Below, in pieces: positions 1 through 6,162 of a DNA stretch of 7,570 nt (position 1 is the first letter of the stretch; the number at the start of each line of letters is the position of its first letter). The DNA lies in the NCBI GenBank assembly GCA_016786525.1, contig JAEUVW010000411.1, positions 1-7,570 of the forward strand, given 5' to 3'. A model generated the notes under the pieces. It saw only the letters and a list, made by a program, of their open reading frames with translations, searched no databases and had not been told where the DNA came from. The stretch is from Chitinophagaceae bacterium (GTDB taxonomy: Bacteria; Bacteroidota; Bacteroidia; Chitinophagales; Chitinophagaceae). A program made the translations under genes and the position numbers.

Positions 1-571
1 AAAATACCGGTATCCTGCTCAGCGCGTCAAAGCCGGTATACAGCAGGTAACAGGCAAAAAGCGCTACCAGGAAGCCGACAATCTGGTTGCTGGTCAGCGA
101 AGAACAAAACAGGCCAATCGCAGCAAATGCCGACGCCATAAAAGCCAGGCCGAAATAAGACCCGATGATGGCCCCGGTATCCAGGTTGCCGGGAATGGCA
201 GATAAATTACCGATCGTATAGACATACACTAAGGTAGGCAGCAGTGCAAAAACCACCAGCACCAGTACGGCAAAGTATTTGCCCAGTATGATCTGGAGAC
301 TGCTTAAAGGCTTGGTAGACAACCATTCTATCGTACCGCCCTTGAATTCGTCCGGGAAAGCCCGCATCGTGACGGCGGGGATCAGGAACATCAGCAACCA
401 GGGTGCCAGCTCAAAGTATTTATCCAGGGTGGCATAACCATAATCCAGGATGCTGGTCTGCGGTACCATCCACAAAATGAAACCTGAGGCCAGTAAAAAG
501 ACGATAATGGCCACATAACCTACAATAGAGCTGAAAAAAGAATTGATCTCTTTGACAAAAATGCTGCGCAT
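1..571 (-). CDS. gldF: GldF, gliding-motility ABC transporter permease (5' part, runs off left edge)
   Basis: The frame opens at an ATG at 571 and stays open to the window edge, giving 190 residues of a protein usually near 240, so the 3' end is missing. The N-terminus (MRSIFVKEINSFF) is followed by hydrophobic segments at about residues 13-36, 55-68, 98-120, 135-158 and 163-180. A cytoplasmic loop at 68-90 (TMRAFPDEFKGGTIEWL, then TKPLS) is the ABC-2 permease signature in the form typical of GldF. In this family GldF pairs with the permease-like GldG and the ATPase GldA; the transporter is needed for gliding in Flavobacterium johnsoniae, although its substrate is unknown. A gldG gene would be expected just beyond the left edge, which I cannot see. 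An in-frame start further upstream is not needed: the ATG lies 32 bases below a -7 element. A generic ABC-2 permease is the only real alternative. Confidence 0.9.
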   Translation of the reverse strand, partial: MRSIFVKEINSFFSSIVGYVAIIVFLLASGFILWMVPQTSILDYGYATLDKYFELAPWLLMFLIPAVTMRAFPDEFKGGTIEWLSTKPLSSLQIILGKYFAVLVLVVFALLPTLVYVYTIGNLSAIPGNLDTGAIIGSYFGLAFMASAFAAIGLFCSSLTSNQIVGFLVALFACYLLYTGFDALSRIPVF

Positions 572-602
572 AGGCTGGGGAAAATATGATTTCGAAAGAG
601 CG

Positions 603-610
603 CAAACCTA
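603..610 (-). promoter_or_regulatory. Bacteroidota -7 element for gldF
   Basis: On the minus strand this reads TAGGTTTG, a full match to TAnnTTTG. It lies 31 bases upstream of the gldF ATG, which would give a 5' leader of roughly 25 bases. I see no TTG-type -33 element at the usual distance, so this is a half-site call. Confidence 0.45.
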
Positions 611-663
611 CATGAAAAAGATGATTTTTGGTGTATCCTTACAATTCATTAGCGATTTTGACG

Positions 664-697
664 TTTGTACTTTCTGTAACTTAATCCTTTATCTTTG
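664..697 (+). promoter_or_regulatory. Bacteroidota-type promoter for the lipoprotein gene
   Basis: A -33 element TTTG (664-667) is followed after 22 bases by TATCTTTG (690-697), a full match to the -7 consensus TAnnTTTG. The spacing is within the range known for the Bacteroidota primary sigma factor. Transcription would begin near 702-705, about 28 bases before the ATG at 732. This also argues against any translation start upstream of 700. Confidence 0.7.
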
Positions 698-731
698 TTG
701 CCTTAAAAAAGAATCGTCCCGGAATTCCATT

Positions 732-1799
732 ATGAAAAAAATAATTTACTCTGTTGCGCTGGCTGCTTCAGGCCTGGGTATGGTCTCCTGTAATGAAAAA
801 CTGAATATCGCTGCACCTTATAAAGACATCACCGTAGTGTATGGCATGCTTGATATTGCCGATACAGCCCACTACATCCGTATCCAGAAAGCCTATATGG
901 ACGAGAACCAAAGTGCAATTGATATGGCAAAGGTGGCCGATTCCAATTTTTACAGAGCCCTGGAAGTCACAATGAAAGAAATCAACGCCGCAGGGACAGT
1001 GCGCAGCATCATCAGCCTTTCGAAGGTAGATCTTGCCAAGGAAGGGTTCCGGAAAGATAGCGGGGTTTTCTTCAACACACCAAACTACGCCTACAAATTC
1101 AAATACCCCCTGAGCGCCGATAACAGGTACCGCATCGTGATCCGGAACACCAATACCGGCAACGTGGACTCGGCAGAAACAGATATCATCAACAACACTG
1201 GTTCTTATAACGTCTTCGGGCTGACCGAGTGGATTTTCAGCGGTTCGCTGGTATCCTTCAGCCAGATCCAAAGCGACGCGGGCAAACTCAGGCAATCCGA
1301 ATATAGCGCGCACGTTCCCGCCAACAGCGGCGATGCAGAGCTGCTGGTCCGTTTTAACTGGATCGATTCAAACACCGCCACAGGTACTTCAGTACGACGC
1401 TCGGCAGATTATACCGGATTTGGCTATAAATCTTCCATGAGCACGCCCCTGCCGACTACCTTCGGCCTGGTGTCTACCAACAAAGATATTTTCGACTTCC
1501 TGAAAAGCGCCATTGGCCCCGCCGGCCCTAACCAGTACCGGTATATGGATTCACTGGATATGATCCTCTATGCTGCCGGTGTGGAATACCGCAGGTTTAA
1601 AGACCTGAACGGCTTCAAAGGCGGCCTGACTGCCGACGAAATCAAACCTTTGTACACCAATATCAAAGGAAAGGACGTAATGGGCCTGCTGTCTACCCGT
1701 GCTTTTGCGGCCCGGTACCAGATAGGATTCGGCCCCGAAACCAAGGATTCGCTGAGCAACGGCTCCATCACGAAAGAATTGAATATCCGTTTTAAGTAA
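732..1799 (+). CDS. Secreted lipoprotein of unknown function (355 aa)
   Basis: The product starts MKKIIYSVALAASGLG and has a lipobox MVSC ending at Cys20, so a lipoprotein signal peptide is clear; it should be lipidated and anchored in the inner or outer membrane facing away from the cytoplasm. The frame is open back to 543, but a start there would precede the promoter and bury the signal sequence, so the ATG at 732 is preferred. The mature part begins with a strand-rich stretch (ITVVYGMLDIADTAHYIRI) and has no transmembrane segment. The overall layout, with a short lipoprotein leader, a first beta domain of about 120 residues and a C-terminal region ending RYQIGFGPETKDSL, loosely recalls DUF4249-type Bacteroidota lipoproteins, but I cannot assign that family. 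It is transcribed alone, divergently from gldF, and closes with a hairpin terminator. No catalytic motif is visible. Confidence 0.85.
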   Translation: MKKIIYSVALAASGLGMVSCNEKLNIAAPYKDITVVYGMLDIADTAHYIRIQKAYMDENQSAIDMAKVADSNFYRALEVTMKEINAAGTVRSIISLSKVDLAKEGFRKDSGVFFNTPNYAYKFKYPLSADNRYRIVIRNTNTGNVDSAETDIINNTGSYNVFGLTEWIFSGSLVSFSQIQSDAGKLRQSEYSAHVPANSGDAELLVRFNWIDSNTATGTSVRRSADYTGFGYKSSMSTPLPTTFGLVSTNKDIFDFLKSAIGPAGPNQYRYMDSLDMILYAAGVEYRRFKDLNGFKGGLTADEIKPLYTNIKGKDVMGLLSTRAFAARYQIGFGPETKDSLSNGSITKELNIRFK

Positions 1800-1815
1800 A
1801 ACGGTGTATGATCAC

Positions 1816-1851
1816 AGCAGAAAGCCACAACAAATGTTGTGGCTTTCTGCT
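1816..1851 (+). terminator. Hairpin terminator after the lipoprotein gene
   Basis: A perfect 16-bp stem (arms 1816-1831 and 1836-1851) encloses a four-base loop AAAT and begins 16 bases after the lipoprotein stop codon. Only a short T run follows (1851-1853). The minus strand has no T tract after the stem, so termination is best supported for the plus strand, though the hairpin also lies downstream of the convergent small gene. A second, weaker 6-bp hairpin (CAAAGC/GCTTTG, 1854-1868) abuts it. Confidence 0.8.
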
Positions 1852-1907
1852 TTCAAAGCATTGCTTTGTATGAATGGAGTCGAACGGCTGAGCATTCAAC
1901 AGTATAT

Positions 1908-2351
1908 TCAGGCGGATGCAGGCGGGAGGACCGTATCCCTGATTTTGCAGAACAGGCTGTTGTACCGGGGCTTGGCGGGAAACAGAGCGATCCTGTTGTT
2001 TTTGACCGGTTTCAGGGAAATGCGCCGGGCGGGGAAATCTGCCAGGGAGCGTTTAAATTGCAGGACTATCTTCTGCAAAGGCCCGGTGCCTTTCTGCTGC
2101 GACAGGGAAACGACCAGCCGGGCAGCAGGCAGGGAAAAACTGATGGTCTTGATCAGTGAAAGCGAACCGATGTGCTGCAACAGGTTGCCCAGCAATGCCA
2201 TAATGATGTTCTGCAGGACAATATCAAGGCTGTTGCTCGAATAAAACAGGGGCAGGTATTGGTGCGTAAAGGTGGCGCTCACCCTGCCCCCGGTGAGCCG
2301 CACATACTCGCTTATTGCTTTATGCTTCTTCAGTATCTCTTGCAATTTCAT
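1908..2351 (-). CDS. Small protein of unknown function (147 aa)
   Basis: I do not recognise a named family. The frame gives a protein starting MKLQEILKKHKAISEYVRL, then RLTGGRVSATFTHQYLPLFY and a hydrophobic, helix-like stretch at about residues 42-72 (LDIVLQNIIMALLGNLLQHI and onward), then a basic C-terminal third. There is no signal peptide, no convincing transmembrane helix and only one Cys (135). The ATG at 2351 is preferred to the in-frame one at 2393, because the latter overlaps the only candidate -7 element. The gene follows the DNA glycosylase in the same direction after 99 bases and could share its transcript. Two open frames on the opposite strand cover most of the same bases but give Cys/Arg-rich or promoterless products. 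The C-terminus (VLPPASA) looks abrupt and the next frame stays open to about 1855, so a frameshifted or decaying 3' end is possible. Confidence 0.55.
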   Translation of the reverse strand: MKLQEILKKHKAISEYVRLTGGRVSATFTHQYLPLFYSSNSLDIVLQNIIMALLGNLLQHIGSLSLIKTISFSLPAARLVVSLSQQKGTGPLQKIVLQFKRSLADFPARRISLKPVKNNRIALFPAKPRYNSLFCKIRDTVLPPASA

Positions 2352-2390
2352 CGTCGTTCTGTTTACCAGGTTACCGTGTGTTTCATAATG

Positions 2391-2398
2391 CAAAGAAA
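2391..2398 (-). promoter_or_regulatory. Weak candidate -7 element for the small gene
   Basis: On the minus strand this reads TTTCTTTG, one mismatch from TAnnTTTG, 39 bases upstream of the ATG at 2351. There is no recognisable -33 element. The gene may instead be read through from the glycosylase gene, since I see no terminator hairpin in 2352-2450. Confidence 0.25.
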
Positions 2399-2450
2399 GA
2401 ACAGCTGCGCCGCCGTCTTGTTACACGATAGGATGTATCTTTTACATAAT

Positions 2451-3209
2451 TTACTTTCCTGCTTTCCCTACCCCATCCCGGTACAATTCCTGGCACAGCG
2501 GGCAGAAAAAACTGCGCCGCTTTGTTTTGCCGGTATACTCTTTCAGTACTGTGTGCCCTTTGGGGCACACTTTCTTGGTATGCACCGCCCAATGCGCTTT
2601 GAGCGTCCCTTCTTTTTTCCAGTGCAGGAAGTCGGCACTATAGCGGCGTGTGTCGCCGATCAGTTGCCGCAACCGTGCTACCGGCACTGCCGCCACCGTA
2701 TTGTACGGCTGTAGTCCGGACCGGTACAGGGCTTCATTTTTAATGATATTGCCTACCCCGCTAAAGATATCCTGGTCCAGCAGCGCATCGCACAATAAAG
2801 CATCCGGATGCGCCTGCAGTTTTTCCAGCGCCCGGGCAGGCGCCCAATGCCGGGACATGATGTCCGACGACCAGTCGTACAGGTCTTCGTCCCGGCCTTC
2901 GAGCAGCTTTACGGAGCAGGTATAAAAATTCAGTTCGGCATCTTTAAACACCAGGCTCAGTCTTTCTTTGCTGTCTTTCCGTTCGTTGATCCGGTAAGAG
3001 CCGAACATCAGCAGGTGGATGCGGATAGTACAATCATCAAAGCAGATCAGGAAATGCTTGCCCCAGCTGTTGAAAGAGCGCAGCTTTTGGTTCCTGATTC
3101 TTTTGAAATCAATAGAGGCTGTACCGGATACAGATAGCAGCGGCTGTCCTTCCAGTTGAAGGGCTTGTACACTTTCTTTCAGGATGACTATAGACGGACC
3201 TTCAGGCAT
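2451..3209 (-). CDS. Fpg/Nei-family DNA glycosylase/AP lyase (252 aa)
   Basis: This is a base-excision-repair enzyme of the formamidopyrimidine-DNA glycosylase / endonuclease VIII superfamily: it should remove oxidised bases and cut the strand by beta,delta-elimination. The start is fixed by chemistry: the ATG at 3209 gives MPEGPS, placing the nucleophile Pro2 and Glu3 at the N-terminus after Met removal; a TTG two codons upstream would destroy this. The family lysine is Lys51 (WGKHFL). The helix-two-turn-helix is at 151-162 (GVGNIIKNEALY). The C-terminal zinc finger runs from Cys215 to Cys239, with ligands Cys215, probably His219, Cys236 and Cys239, and the DNA-contacting Arg at about 231 (KRRSFFC). 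Length is within the family norm. The ligand pattern C-x3-H instead of C-x2-C is unusual against E. coli Fpg and Nei. I cannot decide between oxidised purine and pyrimidine preference, hence no gene symbol; MPEGPS rather than MPELPE argues for the Nei side. Confidence 0.93.
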   Translation of the reverse strand: MPEGPSIVILKESVQALQLEGQPLLSVSGTASIDFKRIRNQKLRSFNSWGKHFLICFDDCTIRIHLLMFGSYRINERKDSKERLSLVFKDAELNFYTCSVKLLEGRDEDLYDWSSDIMSRHWAPARALEKLQAHPDALLCDALLDQDIFSGVGNIIKNEALYRSGLQPYNTVAAVPVARLRQLIGDTRRYSADFLHWKKEGTLKAHWAVHTKKVCPKGHTVLKEYTGKTKRRSFFCPLCQELYRDGVGKAGK

Positions 3210-3231
3210 AATCAATAAAAAATGAATGGTG

Positions 3232-3239
3232 CAAAACTA
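3232..3239 (-). promoter_or_regulatory. -7 element for the glycosylase gene
   Basis: The minus strand reads TAGTTTTG, a full match to TAnnTTTG, 22 bases upstream of the ATG at 3209. No clear -33 TTG is found at 17-23 bases further up. The 134-base gap to the divergent lipoprotein gene leaves room for promoters in both directions. Confidence 0.45.
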
Positions 3240-3318
3240 CCGGCATCATCCGTCGTTCATTTTATGACATTGTAAACCATTCTTTACACGGTTTACAGGA
3301 AGGATGCGGCAAATGACC

Positions 3319-3325
3319 TATCTTG
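3319..3325 (+). promoter_or_regulatory. Weak candidate -7 element for the DUF1579 lipoprotein gene
   Basis: TATCTTG (3319-3325) is a one-base-shortened form of TAnnTTTG, 18 bases before the ATG at 3344. A TTTA at 3292-3295, 23 bases upstream, could act as a poor -33 element. This is the best candidate in the gap but falls short of consensus. Confidence 0.3.
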
Positions 3326-3343
3326 CAGTAAACAAAACCAGAT

Positions 3344-4003
3344 ATGAAAAAGAAACTTTTACTGGCTGCAGCAACGCTCAGCCTGCTGAACAGCTGCGGT
3401 GACAAGGGCACAGAAGGTGCCGCTACCACCAAAGACACGGCCACAACCGTGGTCACGGCAGAAAAAAAAGAAGAAGCCCGGCCTATGCCTGACTCGGCTA
3501 CCATGGCGCGCAACTGGGAGCAGTACATGACACCCGGAGAGGTGCATAAAATGATCGCCTCCTGGGATGGGGACTGGACCGCAGACGCCGTCATGTGGCA
3601 TAGCCCCGACGCCCCGCCCGATACCGCCAAGCTTATTGTGAATCACAAAATGATCCTGGGTGGGCGCTACCAGGTAGCGGCGCACAAGGGCAATATGATG
3701 GGCATGCCTTTTGAGGGTATCAGCACCACAGGCTACGACAATGCAAAAAAGAAATTCATCAATACTTGGGTCGACAATATGGGTACCGGTATGATGTACA
3801 TGGAAGGGACCTGGGATGAAGGCAGCAAAGCCATTACCTACATCGGCAAAATGGTCTCTATAGAACGCAACGACGGTTCTGAAGAAGGCGTGAAGCAGGT
3901 ACTGCGGATCACAGACCCCACGCACCAGCATATGGAGATGTTTATGATCGACCCCTCGGGCAAAGAAACCAAGACTATGGAGATCTGGTACACGAAGAAG
4001 TAA
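3344..4003 (+). CDS. DUF1579-like lipoprotein (219 aa)
   Basis: The leader MKKKLLLAAATLSLLNSC carries a lipobox LNSC with Cys18 as the lipidated residue. A low-complexity Thr/Ala/Lys/Glu linker (about 20-47) separates the anchor from the folded part. From about residue 65 the protein follows the DUF1579 pattern: a first helix and strand (VHKMIASWDGDW), the core ILGGRYQ at 104-110, MPFEGISTTGYDNAKK at 121-136, NTWVDNMGTGMMYMEGTW at 140-157, and a final strand pair ending TMEIWYTKK. The family is a small lipocalin-like beta barrel of unknown function; no catalytic residues are established, so none is claimed here. The ATG at 3344 is the only start giving a proper leader. The gene is monocistronic: divergent from the glycosylase, convergent with the propeller locus, and closed by a shared terminator. 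It is Met-rich around 118-154. Confidence 0.88.
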   Translation: MKKKLLLAAATLSLLNSCGDKGTEGAATTKDTATTVVTAEKKEEARPMPDSATMARNWEQYMTPGEVHKMIASWDGDWTADAVMWHSPDAPPDTAKLIVNHKMILGGRYQVAAHKGNMMGMPFEGISTTGYDNAKKKFINTWVDNMGTGMMYMEGTWDEGSKAITYIGKMVSIERNDGSEEGVKQVLRITDPTHQHMEMFMIDPSGKETKTMEIWYTKK

Positions 4004-4021
4004 GGACCAGGTTCTTTATAA

Positions 4022-4056
4022 AAAAATCGGCTGCAACAGCATTGCAGCCGATTTTT
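4022..4056. terminator. Bidirectional intrinsic terminator
   Basis: A perfect 15-bp inverted repeat (arms 4022-4036 and 4042-4056, loop CAGCA) has a GC-rich core, CGGCTGC, flanked by A/T tracts. The plus strand ends in five T; the minus strand ends in seven T (complement of 4020-4026). It lies 18 bases after the DUF1579 stop and 3 bases after the minus-strand stop at 4060, so it can end transcription of both convergent units. Confidence 0.92.
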
Positions 4057-4059
4057 CAT

Positions 4060-4108
4060 TTATTGCTTCAATACTTTGATGCAGGTTTCCCGCTGCGCAT
4101 CGCTGACC
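4060..4108 (-). repeat. Direct repeat, copy 1 (3' ends of the paralogs)
   Basis: This 49-base block matches 5932-5980 at 45 positions by hand count; the first 21 bases (4060-4080), including the stop codon, are identical. It encodes the last residues of the sorting domain, so it reflects gene duplication under protein constraint, not a mobile element. Confidence 0.85.
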
Positions 4109-4290
4109 TGAATCAGGTATAGTCCTGCATGGTACATACTGAGGTCTAATTCTGCCAGGCTTTCATTTGTTGTCCGGGAAAGTATTCTTTTGCCCTGCTG
4201 ATCAAATACGGTGATCGCGGCCTGGTCTTTGAAACCATCAATCATTAAGGTCAGCGGTCCTTGTGTCGGGTTAGGGAAGACGGTACAGTT
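4060..4290 (-). other. T9SS type A C-terminal domain, downstream paralog
   Basis: This 76-residue segment from NCTVFPNPT to KVLKQ and the stop has the same length as the matching segment of the upstream gene. By hand about 45 of 76 residues are identical between the two. Conserved landmarks are the PNPT-GPLTL strand, the DGF turn, AG(L/M)YL and the basic end. Confidence 0.85.
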
Positions 4291-5802
4291 TTCAGCTTGT
4301 GCAAGGGCGTGAAGGGATAAGGGTATCGTGGGACCCAATTTGATCGCAAACAAAGAACGGTATAGTTTAGAGATCAGCAATTCTGTGCCCGCATCCGGAT
4401 CTGCATCCACGGTATCCTTAAAACTTCCCGTCAATACAATGTTGTCCTTCTGATCTATATTCAATTGGCATGTACGAAGCGAAGATTCCGCAATCGTATC
4501 CAGTACTATCTTCCCTCCTTTCAGCTTTCCGGCATTATCCATCCTCAGCAGCGCAGCGCTTGTACCCGGCTTTTTAATTTTTGCTATCAATTGCCTGCTT
4601 GTCCTGTCATATAAGACTGCACTATCCCTGAGTGTAGTCAGTAGATACAAATCTCCATGGGAATCAAATATCACGTTACGGTGAAAATACTGATAATCCT
4701 GCAAGCCTGAAATACCTTTTCCCCATTGAAAGACACCACCGGAGTCCACTTTCATGACCAGTCCATTCCATTTTTCGCCTGCAGGAGCATACAGGGTATG
4801 GCCGGTTTTTCCCGGATCAAGATTGATACTGTTTTCAAACATGCTGTGTAGATAAACATTATCCAATTTATCGATAGCCAGAGCTCCCATCGCACACTGT
4901 CTTCTCACCCATTTTAAATTAAGGGAACTATCCAGTTTACAAAGAACGGTTTCATAGACACGCGGAGGTGTTGACAAGATCGAGTCTGCCGGACCGGGGT
5001 CAAAGTCTACACTTCCCGTAAAGGTCTCCAAATAATAAATATTATCCTTTGAATCGATCTGCATCCGGTCATGTTGGTCATAGGCGAATCCGCCCCAGGC
5101 CGCATTCGGGCAGGTCAGGTTTTTCGCCCAAACTAAAGTTCCGTTTTCATCAAGCTTTATCAAATAGGTACCTCCGGAACTACCACAAACTCCGCAATTG
5201 AGTACCCGGACCAGGGGACCAGGATCTACATCTATACTGCCACAATACAATCCCAAAATGTACACATTGCCCGAACCGTCAGTATGTATTTCTCTGGCAC
5301 CTATCCCTCCCACAGGGTACAAATCCAGGCTCCTGATATCGCGAACCCAGGAAAGTGTTCCGTCAGGCTCCCATTTTGTAATAAAGCTGGCCCATCTGGG
5401 TACGATCACCACAGCCGGCCCCGGATCAAAATCTGCATCTTCTGCGGCACCGCCCCCGCAAAAAATATTACCCTTATGATCTACGTTCAGAAACACACCA
5501 CCACTATTACCAAAATTTCTGGCCCATTTGAATTTTCCCGAAGAATCCAGCTTTACTAAAAAAATATTGCCAGAGTCCGCCTTAAGTATGTGTACTGCGG
5601 GCCCGGGATCAAAGTCGGCGCTATCGCTGAATTGTCCGCAGATGATCACGTTTCCGCTGTCATCTGTTTTTGCATCCGTCACTGAGACACCCCAATAGCC
5701 TTTCCCGGATATCATTTTTGCCCACTTAAAGGGAGTAGTCAACTGCATATAGCCTTTAAGGGGCAGGCAGATCAGCAGGGCAAATAATAAAAGGCGATTC
5801 AT
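4060..5802 (-). CDS. Secreted seven-repeat DFDPGP propeller protein with T9SS type A sorting domain (580 aa)
   Basis: From the ATG at 5802 the product has a Sec signal peptide (MNRLLLFALLICLPLKGYMQ), a repeat region and a C-terminal sorting domain. Seven units follow one pattern, 'sG-N-hydrophobic strand-x-DFDPGP-...-hKLDssGxhxWxK': motif positions are 63-68, 124-129, 191-196 (DVDPGP), 266-271, 327-331 (NLDPG), a divergent unit near 393-399 (DSAVLYD), and 466-470 (DADPD). Seven units of 55-75 residues suggest a seven-bladed beta-propeller. Residues 505-580 form a T9SS type A domain with VFPNPTQGPLTL, HAGLYLIQV and terminal KVLKQ; such proteins cross the outer membrane through T9SS and are cleaved and either surface-attached or released. 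No enzyme motif is seen; a surface or adhesion role is only a guess. An in-frame ATG at 5904 with A-rich upstream bases would add 34 residues ahead of the signal peptide. The gene is second in a tandem pair of paralogs. Confidence 0.9.
   Translation of the reverse strand: MNRLLLFALLICLPLKGYMQLTTPFKWAKMISGKGYWGVSVTDAKTDDSGNVIICGQFSDSADFDPGPAVHILKADSGNIFLVKLDSSGKFKWARNFGNSGGVFLNVDHKGNIFCGGGAAEDADFDPGPAVVIVPRWASFITKWEPDGTLSWVRDIRSLDLYPVGGIGAREIHTDGSGNVYILGLYCGSIDVDPGPLVRVLNCGVCGSSGGTYLIKLDENGTLVWAKNLTCPNAAWGGFAYDQHDRMQIDSKDNIYYLETFTGSVDFDPGPADSILSTPPRVYETVLCKLDSSLNLKWVRRQCAMGALAIDKLDNVYLHSMFENSINLDPGKTGHTLYAPAGEKWNGLVMKVDSGGVFQWGKGISGLQDYQYFHRNVIFDSHGDLYLLTTLRDSAVLYDRTSRQLIAKIKKPGTSAALLRMDNAGKLKGGKIVLDTIAESSLRTCQLNIDQKDNIVLTGSFKDTVDADPDAGTELLISKLYRSLFAIKLGPTIPLSLHALAQAENCTVFPNPTQGPLTLMIDGFKDQAAITVFDQQGKRILSRTTNESLAELDLSMYHAGLYLIQVSDAQRETCIKVLKQ
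4333..5667 (-). repeat. Seven tandem propeller-blade repeats, downstream paralog
   Basis: The segment covers residues 46-490. Every unit opens with a D/N-x-x-(G/D)-N/D-hydrophobic strand, then the DFDPGP-type loop, then an F-L-x-K-L/V/M-D strand and a W-(A/V/G)-(K/R) strand. Units 1, 2 and 4 keep the exact DFDPGP; units 3, 5 and 7 vary it; unit 6 lacks it. Confidence 0.8.
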
Positions 5803-5931
5803 AGGGCTACTTTTTGATCTCCGGCATCCGGCAGTCCTGGGGAAAGCTTTAAAGGCTGTCAACGACAGCAGAAAGGAGTCAGGATAAAGGGTAAGGTGTT
5901 TCATGGCTTTTTTGTTTTCGTTGAGAATGAA
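5803..5931 (-). other. Junction between the two paralogs
   Basis: These 129 bases separate the upstream stop (5932) from the preferred downstream start (5802). They contain a second in-frame ATG at 5904, preceded by A-rich sequence (AAAACAAAAAAGCC). No TAnnTTTG element and no terminator hairpin are visible on the minus strand, which favours co-transcription of the pair. Confidence 0.5.
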
Positions 5932-5980
5932 TTATTGCTTCAATACTTTGATATAGGTTTTCCGTTGCGCATCGCTGACC
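5932..5980 (-). repeat. Direct repeat, copy 2 (3' ends of the paralogs)
   Basis: This is the partner of 4060-4108, with four mismatches in 49 bases. Such near-identity at gene ends about 1.87 kb apart could support recombination between the two copies. Confidence 0.85.
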
Positions 5981-6162
5981 CTGACCAGGTACATACCAGC
6001 GGGGTAATGGCCGATATCCAGTGCCACCCGGCTTTGTGTTGTGGTTTGGGATAGCAGGATGCGGCCGTCTATGCTGAACACTTCTGTTGTTGCTTCCTTT
6101 TCAAAACCGTCTATCAGCAGGGTCAGCGGCCCCTTTGTGGGGTTGGGGTATACGGAGCAGTT
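5932..6162 (-). other. T9SS type A C-terminal domain, upstream paralog
   Basis: This segment from NCSVYPNPT to KVLKQ and the stop is identical in length (76 residues) to the domain of the downstream gene. The conserved Cys just before the YPNP motif occurs in both. Confidence 0.85.

Noticed and set aside
543..731. Extension of the lipoprotein gene to an in-frame start at 543
   Set aside because: It would overlap gldF, precede the promoter at 664-697 and bury the clear lipoprotein signal peptide.
768..1313. Long open frame on the minus strand inside the lipoprotein gene
   Set aside because: Its product is rich in Cys, His and Val with no motif, and the plus-strand frame has a signal peptide, promoter and terminator.
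1804..2244. Plus-strand open frames covering the small gene
   Set aside because: They begin inside or beside the terminator hairpin, have no promoter, and give Arg/Cys-rich sequence without recognisable structure.
2551..2570. 8-bp hairpin GTGTGCCC...GGGCACAC as a terminator or operator
   Set aside because: It falls inside the zinc-finger codons of the glycosylase and is explained by the V-C-P-K-G-H coding sequence; no T tract follows.
2172..3137. Plus-strand open frames inside the glycosylase gene
   Set aside because: The minus strand has all catalytic and structural hallmarks of Fpg/Nei, so these are shadows.
3359..3931. Minus-strand open frame opposite the DUF1579 gene
   Set aside because: Low-complexity, Cys/His-rich translation overlapping a gene with a clear lipobox and family pattern.
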